Shown piece after piece: positions 32,295 to 42,649 of a DNA stretch of 64,000 nt. The notes below the pieces were generated by a model. It had not been told where the DNA came from. It saw only the letters and a list, made by a program, of their open reading frames with translations, and did no database searches. This DNA comes from Prionace glauca (lineage: Eukaryota > Chordata > Chondrichthyes > Carcharhiniformes > Carcharhinidae): contig CM075760.1 of assembly GCA_037974335.1 (NCBI GenBank), positions 38,654,182-38,718,181 of the forward strand, given 5' to 3'. The position numbers and the translations under genes were made by a program. Position 1 is the first letter of the stretch, and the number at the start of each line of letters is the position of its first letter.

Positions 32295-32377
32295 GGTTTT
32301 TGTATGAGGATGTCGCTTTGTTAAGCATTGTGATCCTCCACTGTAGTATCACAGTGACACACGCCCGCACAAAAACT
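32295..32377 (-). CDS. IgH D1 segment with 12-bp and 22-bp signals
   Basis: The 17-nt coding region is plus-strand 32333-32349 (minus: ATACTACAGTGGAGGAT, with a frame giving YYSGG). The 5' signal (minus) is nonamer AGTTTTTGT, a 12-bp spacer and heptamer CACTGTG. The 3' signal is heptamer CACAATG, a 22-bp spacer and a perfect nonamer ACAAAAACC. The asymmetric 12/22 arrangement forces VH to join D1 and D1 to join D2, and is what shark IgM D1 elements are known to have. It lies 340 bp from the VH signal and 308 bp from D2. Confidence 0.9.
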
Positions 32378-32716
32378 GTACTCACTCTGTTCAGTCCTGC
32401 CTCTCAATATTCACTTCAAATTACTTCTGTTCTAATTTAAAACGTAGGCAACTATTTATAAAACAAAATCTATCAGAAATGTTAAAACGAGTAATATATC
32501 CAGTGCTGCACTTGCCGAAACTACAACAAATAGAAAGTCAGTGAAAAGCTCACCCCATTAATATCGGTAAGTTTGTTAAATTGTACTGTTAAATGCTTTG
32601 TTGGTTACTTAAAAAAAACGATTATGGTTTGGTTCTGAACACTGTCGTTAATATTACATTTAAAACAGGTATTTACCTTCAGGTTATGATGGAAGTTGCT
32701 GAATTCCCTCTCGGGC

Positions 32717-32755
32717 TGTTCTTGTTCGGGTGCAGCCTTGGTACCTGTCGCTGTG
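32717..32755 (-). other. VH recombination signal, 23-bp spacer
   Basis: On the minus strand the heptamer CACAGCG directly follows the VH end. A 23-bp spacer and nonamer ACAAGAACA come next. The heptamer and nonamer are each imperfect, but CACA is retained. Confidence 0.88.
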
Positions 32756-33216
32756 GTCTCTTGCACAGTAATAGATGGCCGTGTCTTCGGTCTTCAGCCT
32801 GGTCATCTCCAAAGAGAAGATGTTGTTTGAAGTGTCTCTGGACGCAGTAAATCGATTCTTAATTGCTGGGGCGTAGTGGTTGCTGGATGAACTTAGATAG
32901 TTAACCAGCCACTCTAGACCCTGCCCGGGAACTTGCCGGATCCAGTACATCCAAAAGCTGCCAAGGCTAAAGCCGCTGGTTTTACAGGTCAGTTTCAGGG
33001 AGCCTCCGGGACGCCCGCTCTCTGCCTTTGGCTGAATCAACACAATCTCCGACTGGACACCTGTAAAAATAGATCAAAAACCCCGAGGATTAACCCCATG
33101 AAACATTTTAGCGATAGACAAACAGGGAGACAGTGACAGTGAGAGATTTGGACAATAAAATACTACTCACCAGATAAGAAAGTCAGCAACAAACTGAGTG
33201 AAATCGCCGACCTCAT
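32756..33216 (-). CDS. IgH VH gene (leader and V exons)
   Basis: The leader exon (33171-33216) encodes [15 protein letters not shown] and ends at CTG|GTGAGT. A 110-bp intron ends in tttttacag. The V exon (32756-33060, phase 1) begins [20 protein letters not shown]. The first Cys lies in [12 protein letters not shown], the Trp in [17 protein letters not shown]3 reads [20 protein letters not shown], and the second Cys is in [10 protein letters not shown] against the RSS. The frame is open and every conserved framework residue is present, so it looks functional. [12 protein letters not shown] is the IgH-V pattern, distinct from the WYRQ of the two flanking TCR V elements. The ATG was chosen because it directly starts a hydrophobic signal peptide in phase with the V exon. 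Confidence 0.96.
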
Positions 33217-33305
33217 CTTTCTGGTGATTTGAGGGAAATGGTTGTGTCAGGAACTCAGTGAACAAACCAGCTCCTGGACTGTTGGATTCCGGTCCCATTG
33301 AGCGG

Positions 33306-33315
33306 TATTTAAATA
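33306..33315 (-). promoter_or_regulatory. TATA-like box of the VH promoter
   Basis: The palindromic tatttaaata lies about 90 bp upstream of the VH start codon, a plausible TATA position. No octamer (ATGCAAAT or ATTTGCAT) was seen in the next 200 bp upstream. Confidence 0.5.
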
Positions 33316-33429
33316 CCCGGCAGAAGGGGGCGGCTTTCCAGGCGCCGCCTGTTGATTCCCTGCTGGAGGCGGCGCCTGGATCCACGTCCCACCTTCCACA
33401 CCCCCAACAGAATGGACTCCCAGATTTAC

Positions 33430-33710
33430 AATGGTTTAATATTGAAATTGCCAAGTTATATGTAACGAGATATTTATTTGACTGAATCAATTCATTGCAA
33501 TGTCTCCATTATTTCTCATACTGATATTTCAATTTGTCGTTTTTTATGTTTTTTTAAAACTAATTATAAATATGGTGCTTTTCTTACCACGCCCGTGACG
33601 AGCAGACAAATGTAAAAATGATGAAATTACACTTCCATAAAATAAAGGGACCATCAGTCTGTTTTGTAATAATTCTATCATGTTACAATAATGAAGCATA
33701 ATTTATCAGT
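33430..33710. other. Non-coding, nothing recognised
   Basis: AT-rich sequence upstream of the VH promoter region without recognisable elements. Confidence 0.4.
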
Positions 33711-33714
33711 CCAA

Positions 33715-33890
33715 AAATGTGTGGGGTAGTTGATTGGCCATGATAAATTGCCCCTTGATGTCAGGAGGCTTAGCAGAGTCAATATGTGGAGTTACGGGGC
33801 TAGGACAGGACCTGCATGGGATTGTTGTCGCGCAGGGCCGATGGGCCAAATGGCCTCCTTCTGCACTGTCGGAATTCTGTGATAAGGGGA
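33715..33890 (+). mobile_element. SINE (family A) 3' half
   Basis: It contains gttgattggccatgataaat, ggccgatgggccaaatggcc and tccttctgcactgtcggaat. The tRNA-like head is missing. Confidence 0.75.
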
Positions 33891-35280
33891 ATTGTTATCG
33901 ATTTCTGTAATTCAATGCGGCGAATGAACAAAGCCATTCTACTTACAGTGTGGATGGCTATCACTGCACATTTTGGTTCTGAAGATAACATGAGTTTCCT
34001 CGCATTATACAGTGTTTGCTGACATTTCTCAAAATTCCTCTGCTCTATGTAAATTAGGGGTGAAACAAACCCGCCTGTTTGACATTTAAACAGTGAGCTG
34101 ACAGAGAAACATAAAATTGACTTCGACATTGACAGAGAATTTAATGAGTCGGAAGGCACGCGGCGAACAGTACTGTTCTCCTTCAGCATCCAAACCATTG
34201 TATTGGCCACCGGCTTCATAACACAGGATATCAGGATTTTATTTTTGTCACATTAACATTATTACACGAATATTTTTTTTAATCTTCATTTCAACCAGGT
34301 TATGAACTGACCGATTATCCATTCATTGGCAACTATGAGAGGGTTTGTTAAAGAATCAAAATCAGGTTATATTGTAAGAGAATAGACTGCTAATCAGGTA
34401 CAAGAGATACTGTTGTTTAAATGAGGTGCAGAATTTTCAGAGTATTCCAGCAATCTCTGGTTTCAAGGCAGTTTTATGATTTTCTTTTAATTATTTTCGC
34501 GATTACACTGACCTCATTAGACTGGGAGATGTGACCATCAACATCTCTCTCTTTCACACTTAGTGAAGCTGTTCAAAAAAACAGGTTTTAATTATTGGAA
34601 TGACATTTACTCGAAATGAAATAGCATCTGGTCAATTTATTGTTTTCCGATATACTTAATCACAGAATTAACAGGGCATTAAAAGAAAAGACTGATTAGA
34701 ATCATAACGATTTAAAATGCGTCTTTATTGTTCGAATGAAACCATTGTTGTTTAAATAGTTGAGTTCCATTTTGTCCATTCAGGTTCACGCTCATCTGCC
34801 CCATACAATATTTGGCAGCAATCCAGGCTGCTGCCAAATGCTCAAAATTATTGACAGGAAACATCTGGCGGGTGTTATTCAGTAAATCAAAAGTCGATAT
34901 CCTCAGCACTGATCGCTTGGCTCCAAGCCAACATCAAACTCTTCACATTGTCAATGAAGCCTATTTATAAATAAATCTACCCAGTAACGGTACTGGGGGC
35001 ATGTTAATTCTTTAAATGTGTTGTTCACTATGACAATTTCCCATCTCTCAGGAAAGAAACGTTAGGCCGCTTCTCTGGCGTGCTGTTAACAATAATGACG
35101 ATTTTCCCAACACGTCAGGATATTGCGGTGGATGGATCAAGATAATTACAGGCAGTCTGTGAGAGGTGGCTCAGAGGGACGATACATGTTGTAAAACATG
35201 AATACGTATGCTTGTGTTTTCTTTTCCCTTTATCCTTCCGTGGGATGTTTGAATTTGGTGGAACGTTTTGCCTGTCCCAA
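33891..35280. other. Non-coding, nothing recognised
   Basis: Short open frames only, and no receptor segment or RNA gene could be recognised. Confidence 0.4.
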
Positions 35281-35284
35281 ATTC

Positions 35285-35570
35285 CCTTGAACTGATTCGT
35301 TTTCTTGGCGACTTCTGAAGATGTCAGTCAGTCATTTTGCTGTCCATCTGGAGTCACATTCTTGTGAGACCAGGTAGCAATGGCAGATTTCCTCCATGGG
35401 AGAATCAGAGAGGTCCCTATGGTCGCCATTAGAATCTATTCCACATTTATTAATTGAATTCAAATTCCACCAGTTCCAATGGCCCGATTTAAATCCCTGT
35501 CCTCACTTCATTTCCCTGAGCCTCTGGATCGCTGGATCTAATAAATTAATATTACGTCACCATCTATGAA
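35285..35570 (-). mobile_element. SINE (family B), reverse orientation
   Basis: Reverse copy of the family at 7568. It contains ggagtcacattcttgtgaga, ggcagatttcctccatggga and attgaattcaaattccacca. Confidence 0.65.
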
Positions 35571-35629
35571 AAAAATAAATACACGATTTTTGATGCAGGA
35601 ATGAATGACTGTTGAATGAATTATAGTTG

Positions 35630-36345
35630 GATGAATCAGTCAATAGTAGCACGTTGCGGAGAGTTACAGGTCAAAGAGATCTCTAGGTACATGTTCATAG
35701 CGACTTCAAAGTAGAGTACAGGTAGATAGAGTGGTGAAGAAAGCATTCGGCATGCTTGGTTTCATTGATCAGAACATTGAATACAGGAGTTAAGATGTCT
35801 TGTTGAAGTTGTCCAAGACATTGTTAAGGCCACACTTGGAATATTATGTGCAATTCTGGTCACACTATTATTAAACTAGAAAGAGTCCAGAAAAGATTTA
35901 CTAGGATGCTACTGGGACTTGATGGTTTGGATTATAATAATAGGCTAACTAGAATGGGACGTTTTTTCTCTGGAGTGTAGGAGGCTGAGGTCTATAAAAT
36001 AATGAGGGGCATAGACAAGATGGATAGTCAATATTATTTTCCCAAAATTAGGGGACTCTAAGCTTGAGGGCATAGACTTAAGATGAGAGGGGAGAAATGC
36101 AAAATTGTGTCACAGAGAGGGTGGTGAGTGTCTGGAAAAAGCTGCCAGAGGTAGTAGTAGAGGCAGGTACAATTGTACCTTTTTAGAAAACACTTAGTTT
36201 TTATATGTGTACGATGGGTATAGAGGGATATGGGCCAAATGCAGCCAATTGGGATTAGCTGGCAGGTTAAATAAAAGGGAGGCATGGACAAGTGGGACCG
36301 AAGGGCCTGTTTCCATGCTGTAAACCTCTATGACTCTATGACTCG
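35630..36345 (+). mobile_element. CR1-like LINE 3' fragment
   Basis: DNA phrases gtgaagaaagcattcggcat, ttgttaaggccacacttgga, gaaaagatttactaggatgc and aggtagtagtagaggcaggt precede the terminus ccgaagggcctgtttccatg with a tatgactc repeat tail. It is coding-dead and 5'-truncated. Confidence 0.85.
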
Positions 36346-36659
36346 ATGAATGACAGCTGGATGTCTGAATATATTGAATGAGGAATCAGTGAATTGATTG
36401 ATGAATGCATTGATAGATGGTACTGAAAGATATTGTTCTACATTCCCATATTTCTGCTTGACTACTTCATATATTGAATCAGCTCCTTTATTCCACGTTG
36501 CAGTCAGCCTAACATATTCAATCCTTCCAGAGTTTCTGGGTGAAATCCATCCTGGGTTTATCGGGAGTTAGCAAACTGATCCTCACAAAGAGGAAGACAA
36601 GATTTTCCTGTTCATTTCTCTGCTGATGCTGAATTTTCCTTTCCAAGATAAAAAGAAGG

Positions 36660-37135
36660 AAGATGATTGGGCTCAGGAGGGAGAATTGTAATATTTGAAA
36701 CATCTGGCTCTTTCATATGCAACAAATTACTCAACATGCTCTCACCCAAATTAGTGAAGCGATCAGGCTGCAAAGTAAATAATGTGGCAACAGAAAGCTG
36801 TGAGACTCACTGGGCAACTACAAGTGTTACATTATTTCCCACAACTGTGTAATAATGAATAGGGATTTAAAGATTCAGTAACTTCACATGAGGTATGAGT
36901 GGTCACATTTATATCATCATTTTGAAAATCATCACACACTCCAGCTATGTATCAGGATTTTCTGTGTAATAATGAGGTGATGACATGTCAATGAAGCGCA
37001 GAGGCTGCCACATTATTCACTTTGCATCCTGATCGCTTCACTAATTTGGGTGAGGGCATGTTGAGTAATTTGTTGCATATGAAAGAGCCAGATGTTTCAA
37101 ATATTACAATTCTCCCTCCTGAGCCCAATCATCTT
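36660..37135. repeat. 130-bp inverted repeat with a 216-bp centre
   Basis: Arms at 36660-36789 and 37006-37135 are reverse complements with about three mismatches in 130 bp. Landmarks are gctcaggagggagaattgta and aacatctggctctttcatat in the left arm, with their complements in the right. The centre (36790-37005) is unrelated to the arms. No transposase gene or recognised element lies inside. Confidence 0.93.
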
Positions 37136-37260
37136 ATGAGGTGTCAATGAGGTGATGACATGTGAATAAAGCGCAGAGGCTGCTGTTCATTATCCTCGGT
37201 CCAAATTAATTCCATTTCCCGCTGAATTCTGGGACAAGTTTTATTCCTTGCTGACAAAAC
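36965..37260 (+). repeat. Direct-repeat module (two of three copies)
   Basis: The phrase gaggtgatgacatgtcaatg with aagcgcagaggctg occurs at 36974-37007 and again at 37150-37184. The latter copy continues into tcattatcctcggtccaaat and cgctgaattctgggacaagt. A third, diverged copy with the same continuation is at 38400-38525. Confidence 0.75.
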
Positions 37261-37349
37261 AGCCAATAAAACGTCATTAAATGTTAATATCAATAAATTA
37301 TACGAAGCAAAGTTCAGTTACCTATTGTATAGAATTAAACATTTAAAAC

Positions 37350-37465
37350 AAACAGAAAATCTCAGCAGGTCCGACAGCATCTGTGGAGACAGATTAGAGA
37401 CAACATTTCGAATCTGGAGAATGCTTCGGAAGAGCATTTCAGATTGGAGAGATCATCATTGTTTC
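37350..37465 (+). repeat. Dispersed repeat (family C)
   Basis: It contains cagaaaatctcagcaggtcc and gacagcatctgtggagacag. A reverse partner lies at 37735-37950. Confidence 0.6.
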
Positions 37466-37734
37466 TAACAAGGTGTCAGAGAAGCTGAATAACTTTCCTG
37501 TGAGAAAGGAATCGTTAAAATAGCTACTGTTTAATTCTATACACTATTTTCAGACACACACAAATTGTGTCAATTCATATACGATCCCAAATATCATAAT
37601 CAACTTCTACATCCTAACTAATCTAATCAAAGCCTCAATCACTAACAGTATCGGAAAACAAAATCTTCCTAATCCCTTTCCAGTCTCATCATTTCTCAAT
37701 TTCATCACCCTCTTCAATTCCCTCTAAATGATAA

Positions 37735-37950
37735 TGGGCCATCCTGACTCGAACCGTTGGCTCTATTCTCTCTCATGATGTGGAGATGCTATTAAATAAA
37801 ATTTACGATCAAATCAATTGGTTGGATTCAAATCTGGCGTTGTCAGATTTCTTACTCTATTCTCTCTCCACAGATGCTCTCAGACCTGTTGAGATTTTAC
37901 AGCATTTACAGTTTTTTTTTTCAGTTTCCAGAATCCGCAGTATTTCCTTT
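37735..37950 (-). repeat. Dispersed repeat (family C), reverse
   Basis: Plus-strand text includes gactcgaaccgttggctcta, ctccacagatgctctcagac and ttccagaatccgcagtattt. It is in inverted orientation to the copy at 37350. Confidence 0.6.
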
Positions 37951-38039
37951 AGCAAAGTGCTGAATATAATTGATGAAATCATTCTTTATCTTTATGGATT
38001 GATGACAATTGGTGAATTGGAACAGTCTCGCCTGGAAAT

Positions 38040-38270
38040 TCCACTCCAAAACACTAATAAACCTCTTTTGGACATACATTGGACGTACATTGCTGTATTT
38101 TTATGTCGCTGGGTCGGAATGTAGAAGCACCCTCCCTAACAGCACTGTGGATATAACTACACAGCAGGTTTTGCAGCAGTTCATGAAGGGCGCTCACCCC
38201 CAGCTTACCGAATGCAATTAGCAATAGGGAATAAATGGTGCCATCAGCAGCATCGCCCACCTTCCATAAA
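38040..38270 (+). mobile_element. LINE 3'-end fragment (family D)
   Basis: It contains gtcgctgggtcggaatgtag, accctccctaacagcactgt and gcaataaatggtgcc-like sequence, typical of the family's terminus. Confidence 0.6.
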
Positions 38271-38394
38271 TCAATTTCAGATACACTAATCCTTATGAAT
38301 GAATGGGAAATGGCGAATGAAATTATTTAATTGCGAATGAGTGACAGTTATGCAGTCATTTTAAAAATGACTCCAATTATTCTACAGAGATTTA

Positions 38395-38530
38395 TGTGTG
38401 GTGATGGGGTGATTACTTGTCAATAAAGCACAAAGGCTGCTGGGTAGCTGCTCCTGATCCTCGGTCTGACTTAATTCAATTTCCCTCTGAATTCTGGGAC
38501 AGATTTGATTCTTTGGTGACAGAAAGGCCA
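38395..38530 (+). repeat. Third copy of the direct-repeat module
   Basis: gtgattacttgtcaataaag, cacaaaggctgctgg, tgatcctcggtctgacttaa and tctgaattctgggacagatt match the copies at 36974 and 37150. Confidence 0.65.
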
Positions 38531-38869
38531 AAGTGATTTGAATAAATTTGAATCTTAATAAACGACATTAAATAAACTGCAATTATATGCATACCAAATA
38601 CAATGCTGAAAATAATATGTTAAATACTTTTTTTTGTGATTTGGAGATTATTAGTAATATTAGCGTCAGGCAATGACCATCTCCAAAAAGAGAAAATCTA
38701 TCCATTGCTCCTTGTCATTCAATGATATTACAATACTGAATCTCCCACTATAAACATCGTTAGGGTTACCATTGACTAATTCCTGACTTAACTAGGTATA
38801 TAAAAGCTCCGGATGGAATATCGGGTCAGCTTGCTGTGAGTAACCCACCTCCTGACTCCCCAAACCTGT

Positions 38870-39345
38870 CCACTGTCTACAAGCCACAACTGAGGATGAA
38901 AGAGGGTTCTCTCCACTTGCTTGAATAAGTGCAGCTCAAACAACATTCAAGAAGTTTTAATGTATTTAGAACAGAGCAGCCGGCTTGACTGGCACAGCAT
39001 TTCCAAATGCTCACTCTCTCCACCACCGACAAACAACAGAAGTATTGTATACCGTATTCAAGTTTCACTTCAGAAACTGACCAAGACTCCTCGGCAAAAC
39101 CTTCCAAATACACGCCTGTTACCATTTGGAAGGATGGGGTAAAAGTTACCTGGGAATATTACCCGTAAATTCCACTCCAAGTCAGTCATATACCTGATTT
39201 GGAAAAATATCGCCCTTCCTTCACAGTTGCTGGAATGAAATGCAAGAACACCGTCTGTAACAGCGCGGTGTGAGGACATTCACCATAGATTTCGCAGCAA
39301 TTCTCATCACCATCTTATAAGGGCAATTAGTTATGGTAACTTATT
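38870..39345 (+). mobile_element. LINE RT-tail fragment (family D), longest copy
   Basis: Plus-strand traces of a LINE reverse-transcriptase C terminus: cactgtctacaagccacaac, ctcaaacaacattcaagaag, ctctctccaccaccgacaaa, then KYRPSFTVAG-like DNA near 39200 and atctcgcagc-type endings. Frames are broken. Confidence 0.65.
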
Positions 39346-40850
39346 CAATATTTAGTTACACATTCTTTGCCTCATTCAATACCCAAAGTTAATGAATTGC
39401 CCTGGACGCCCTTGGCGTCCTGTACATGGGATGTACAGCTGGCCATTCCGCTGCCAAGGCAATGCATCTTTCAGATGACTCACTGAACTTCTCTCCTTTC
39501 TTTTTCTGTCTCAGACTGCAACTAAATCAGATAACTTCTCTTTGCTCTGTCCGTATCCATTAATTCAATTAAACAAGTATCTAGGAGCCAATCGAGCTCC
39601 AAGTTGGAAAGAAAAATCTTTCTTTTTGCTTAAGGCACCTTACGACTGAAAAGATGAAGCAAAAAGTCTCATCGGAGGAAAATTCAGTGCCGGAAATAGG
39701 CCAGTTCACTCACATAATCTCTCTCCTCGATTTCTGTCACACAACCCTGAAAGTTTCTATTTTAGAACACCTCCGAAGAAAAAAAATGCTTTAATTTCCC
39801 TCCTTTCTATTAGTGATAATCTTCAGTCCATCTTCCCTTCAATAAATTTATGTAAACCCCCATTTTATGTAAACCCCATTATGTAAACCCCATATGATCA
39901 TTTTCTTGGTTCCTTAAAATGGGAATGGAGGTGAATGTAATGCTGAGACCGGCAGCAATCTGTGTGACTGTTCTTGATGCTGTCAGAGTGAGTTCACCCT
40001 CACAGGCAGGAAGACTGTTCACGGCGATAACATCAAACTGGTCCCGGTTGTTTCATACTCAGGTAACACAACTTCCTGTTTCATGCTGCGGGTTCCAAAC
40101 CACACATCTCACTTCCGAGCAGAAAATAAATCCAGAGACCACAATCTGGTGAGAACATCTGTCAGTGCGGCCTATATCTGCCCACAGAGTCAGGGCAGAG
40201 TCGCACAGATCTCATTGTGGTGACATTTACAAATAAGCCTGATGTAATCCATTCAGAGTTTGCATTCCCGGACGTAACTGGATGGTCAGTGGGATATTCA
40301 CTGAGTTCCCCCGGGTTCTGTGAAGGGAGGGAATGATAGCTGTTATCTTGTATTGTTTGATCATTTTCTCTCCATCTGCTACTTATTTTTTGTTCCTGGG
40401 CCTTTATCTGTCAGCGCTCCATTTTTCTTTCTCCTAACTCTCTCGGTGCCGCTCTCTACTCCTTGTCAGTCTTTTGAACACTTCTATTCGTATTCAAAAT
40501 CATGAAGCTGTAAGTAGGTTAACTAAAGAGAGAATATTTCAATTGGGAGGACGGTCAGCAACCCATGGGCACAGATTTATTCTACTGAGCAGAGAGACAG
40601 AAATGGGATCATTTACTTTTACACAAGAGTTGTTATGAACTGGAATGAACAGCTTGAAAGGTTGATCGAACCCGATTTCACAGTAACTTTGGAAAATAAA
40701 TTAGATATACCCTTCATGAGATTAGAATTTGAGAATGGGACCATTTTGATGGTTCGTCTATATAACTGTCCTAGCATTCGCTTTGTGCCTCTCCCTATCC
40801 TTCATTAAGACTGAATAAAGTACAATTTTTTTACAGCTGCCGTCTTGTGC
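39346..40850. other. Non-coding, nothing recognised
   Basis: Open frames are short and lack domain patterns. There is one triplication of gtaaacccc-like words near 39853-39890. Confidence 0.4.
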
Positions 40851-40871
40851 TAATATCTTTTGACAATAAAT

Positions 40872-41104
40872 GTTGTGTGTGTGTATATGCCTAAATGTGT
40901 GTGTATGTGTGTGTGTGTGTGTGTGTGTGTATGCCTAAATGCGTGTGTGTGTTTGTGTGTGTATGTGAATGTGTGTGTGTGTGTTTGTGTATGCCTAAAT
41001 GTGTGTGTGTGTGTATGCCTAAATCTGTGTGTGTATGTGTGTGTGTGAATGTGTGTGTGTGTGTTTGTGTATGCCTAAATGTGTGTGTGTATGTATGTGT
41101 GTAA
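40872..41104. repeat. GT microsatellite with embedded tatgcctaaatg units
   Basis: (TG)n tracts are punctuated several times by tatgcctaaatgtgtgtg, giving a compound minisatellite. Cys/Val and His/Thr-rich frames are artefacts. Confidence 0.92.
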
Positions 41105-41914
41105 TTGCCAGGAACCATTCCGAAATTCAATTCTATTTACAAGCCAAGGCTTTGAACAAATGAGCATTGGATCGAACAGTGCATTTATTGCACTGTTTTT
41201 TTTCATCCGATGAAGTTTTTCATATTGAGTCCTAATTGTGTCTATATATGTGGAACTGCCTGTAAGAATGAGAAGGAACAGATTGTTTTCTGTTCCTCTG
41301 ACAGATTCATCATTGTTACCTCAGATAACAGAACTTTATGGAGTCCGTTATGATTAAACCCCACTCCCCTCCTTGAGAACAGCAGCTCTTAGTCGGGTGG
41401 AGTCAGTCACTCCTGCGGTTGCCATGGGATTTCCAATCTGTGTTTGCCACACAAATCCCTGCATCGTTCGTCAATACAAAGAAACCTGCGCCAAGACCCC
41501 AGAAATGATTGTTTCTTTATATCAGGTCCCAGTCTGACTCCAGGCCCAGCTGTCTCTGTTAGTGATACACTGGAGCCAGTCATTCAAATTATAATGTTCT
41601 AATTCTCGATTATTATTTTTGGAAAGCGTTACCCAATCAGTTGTGAATTAAAACCTGTATCTGATGTTGCTTCATTTGACACCTGCTAGTTATTATTGGA
41701 CAAATTCCTTTTTCTAGAATTATCATACGCACAGAAAAAAACTGTTTATTTATACATTATATCATGCTCTGTCTCTCTTACTCTAGAGATCCCATACATT
41801 GCTTTATATGACTCTTCCAGTCAGGTTATGTCATGATTCTGCTAGCATATCTGTCTATATTAGATTAGATTCTGTCTCAGTTGTTACTGCATAATTTTTA
41901 ATCATTTATAGGTT
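41105..41914. other. Non-coding, nothing recognised
   Basis: No recognisable gene or repeat family apart from short AT-rich words. Confidence 0.4.
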
Positions 41915-42100
41915 GTGGGCAGCACTGACATCTGTTGTCCTTCTCTAATTGCCCCTGACAAAGTGGTGATGAGCTGCAATCTTGAATCGCTGCAGTCCAT
42001 GTTCACCAGGCAATATCACTGTTTATATCATAAGGTTTGGCCACCCTTATGATGCACCTGATCCTGATTCATCGTATTACCGAGATTGTACAACCTATAC
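41915..42100 (-). mobile_element. LINE 3'-end fragment (family D), reverse
   Basis: ttgtgggcagcactgacatc, attgcccctgacaaagtggt and gaatcgctgcagtccatgtt match the reverse of the family's terminus. Confidence 0.55.
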
Positions 42101-42649
42101 ACAGTAGAAAGTATATAGGATGGTTACCATGGAATTGGTGAATATAACGGTTAAACAGGAATATTGCTCCTTCTCTGGAGATTGCAGATGTTTCAATCCT
42201 TTGTATCAATAAGAATAAGAAGGCTGAGAATTACAGGTGTATCGTGTCGTGCCAAAAGAAGTTAAACGCTGTTTCACTGCCATCTCCTGGACGAGCTTTG
42301 CTATTGCAGGTGTTGTGAAATGCTGATTTCAGTTGCTGTTTCTTATTCTTTCATGGGCTGTATACCCAGCTGGTAAGGCCAGCATATATTGGCAATCGCT
42401 AATACCTTGAATTTGCTGGTTTTCTAGACCATCATAGAAGGCACGTAATCGCCAATCGCCAGGGTATTAGAGAATCTGATATATTTCTCGTCATAACGGC
42501 AATTAAGGAAACGAGCTTTACATTCAAAATTGTAATTGTATTTTAAAACCTGTTGTATTTGGATTTGAATATCTGTCTTGAGAAATTTGCCTATCCTTGG
42601 AATTACTCTCGCAGAGATATTACCTTTATTGCCACTGTCTCCCTTTCAA

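Noticed and set aside
32295-32377. Reading the D1 3' signal with a 12-bp spacer
   Set aside because: Twelve bases from the nonamer gives no heptamer; a clear CACAATG occurs only with the 22-bp spacer.
33167-33490. Minus-strand 107-codon frame over the VH leader
   Set aside because: It reads through the VH promoter and leader intron; the real coding part is only the 46-bp leader exon.
39919-40260. Possible decayed receptor J or C exon (words such as gcctatatctgcccacagag)
   Set aside because: No conserved Cys/Trp spacing, J motif or RSS pair could be found on either strand.
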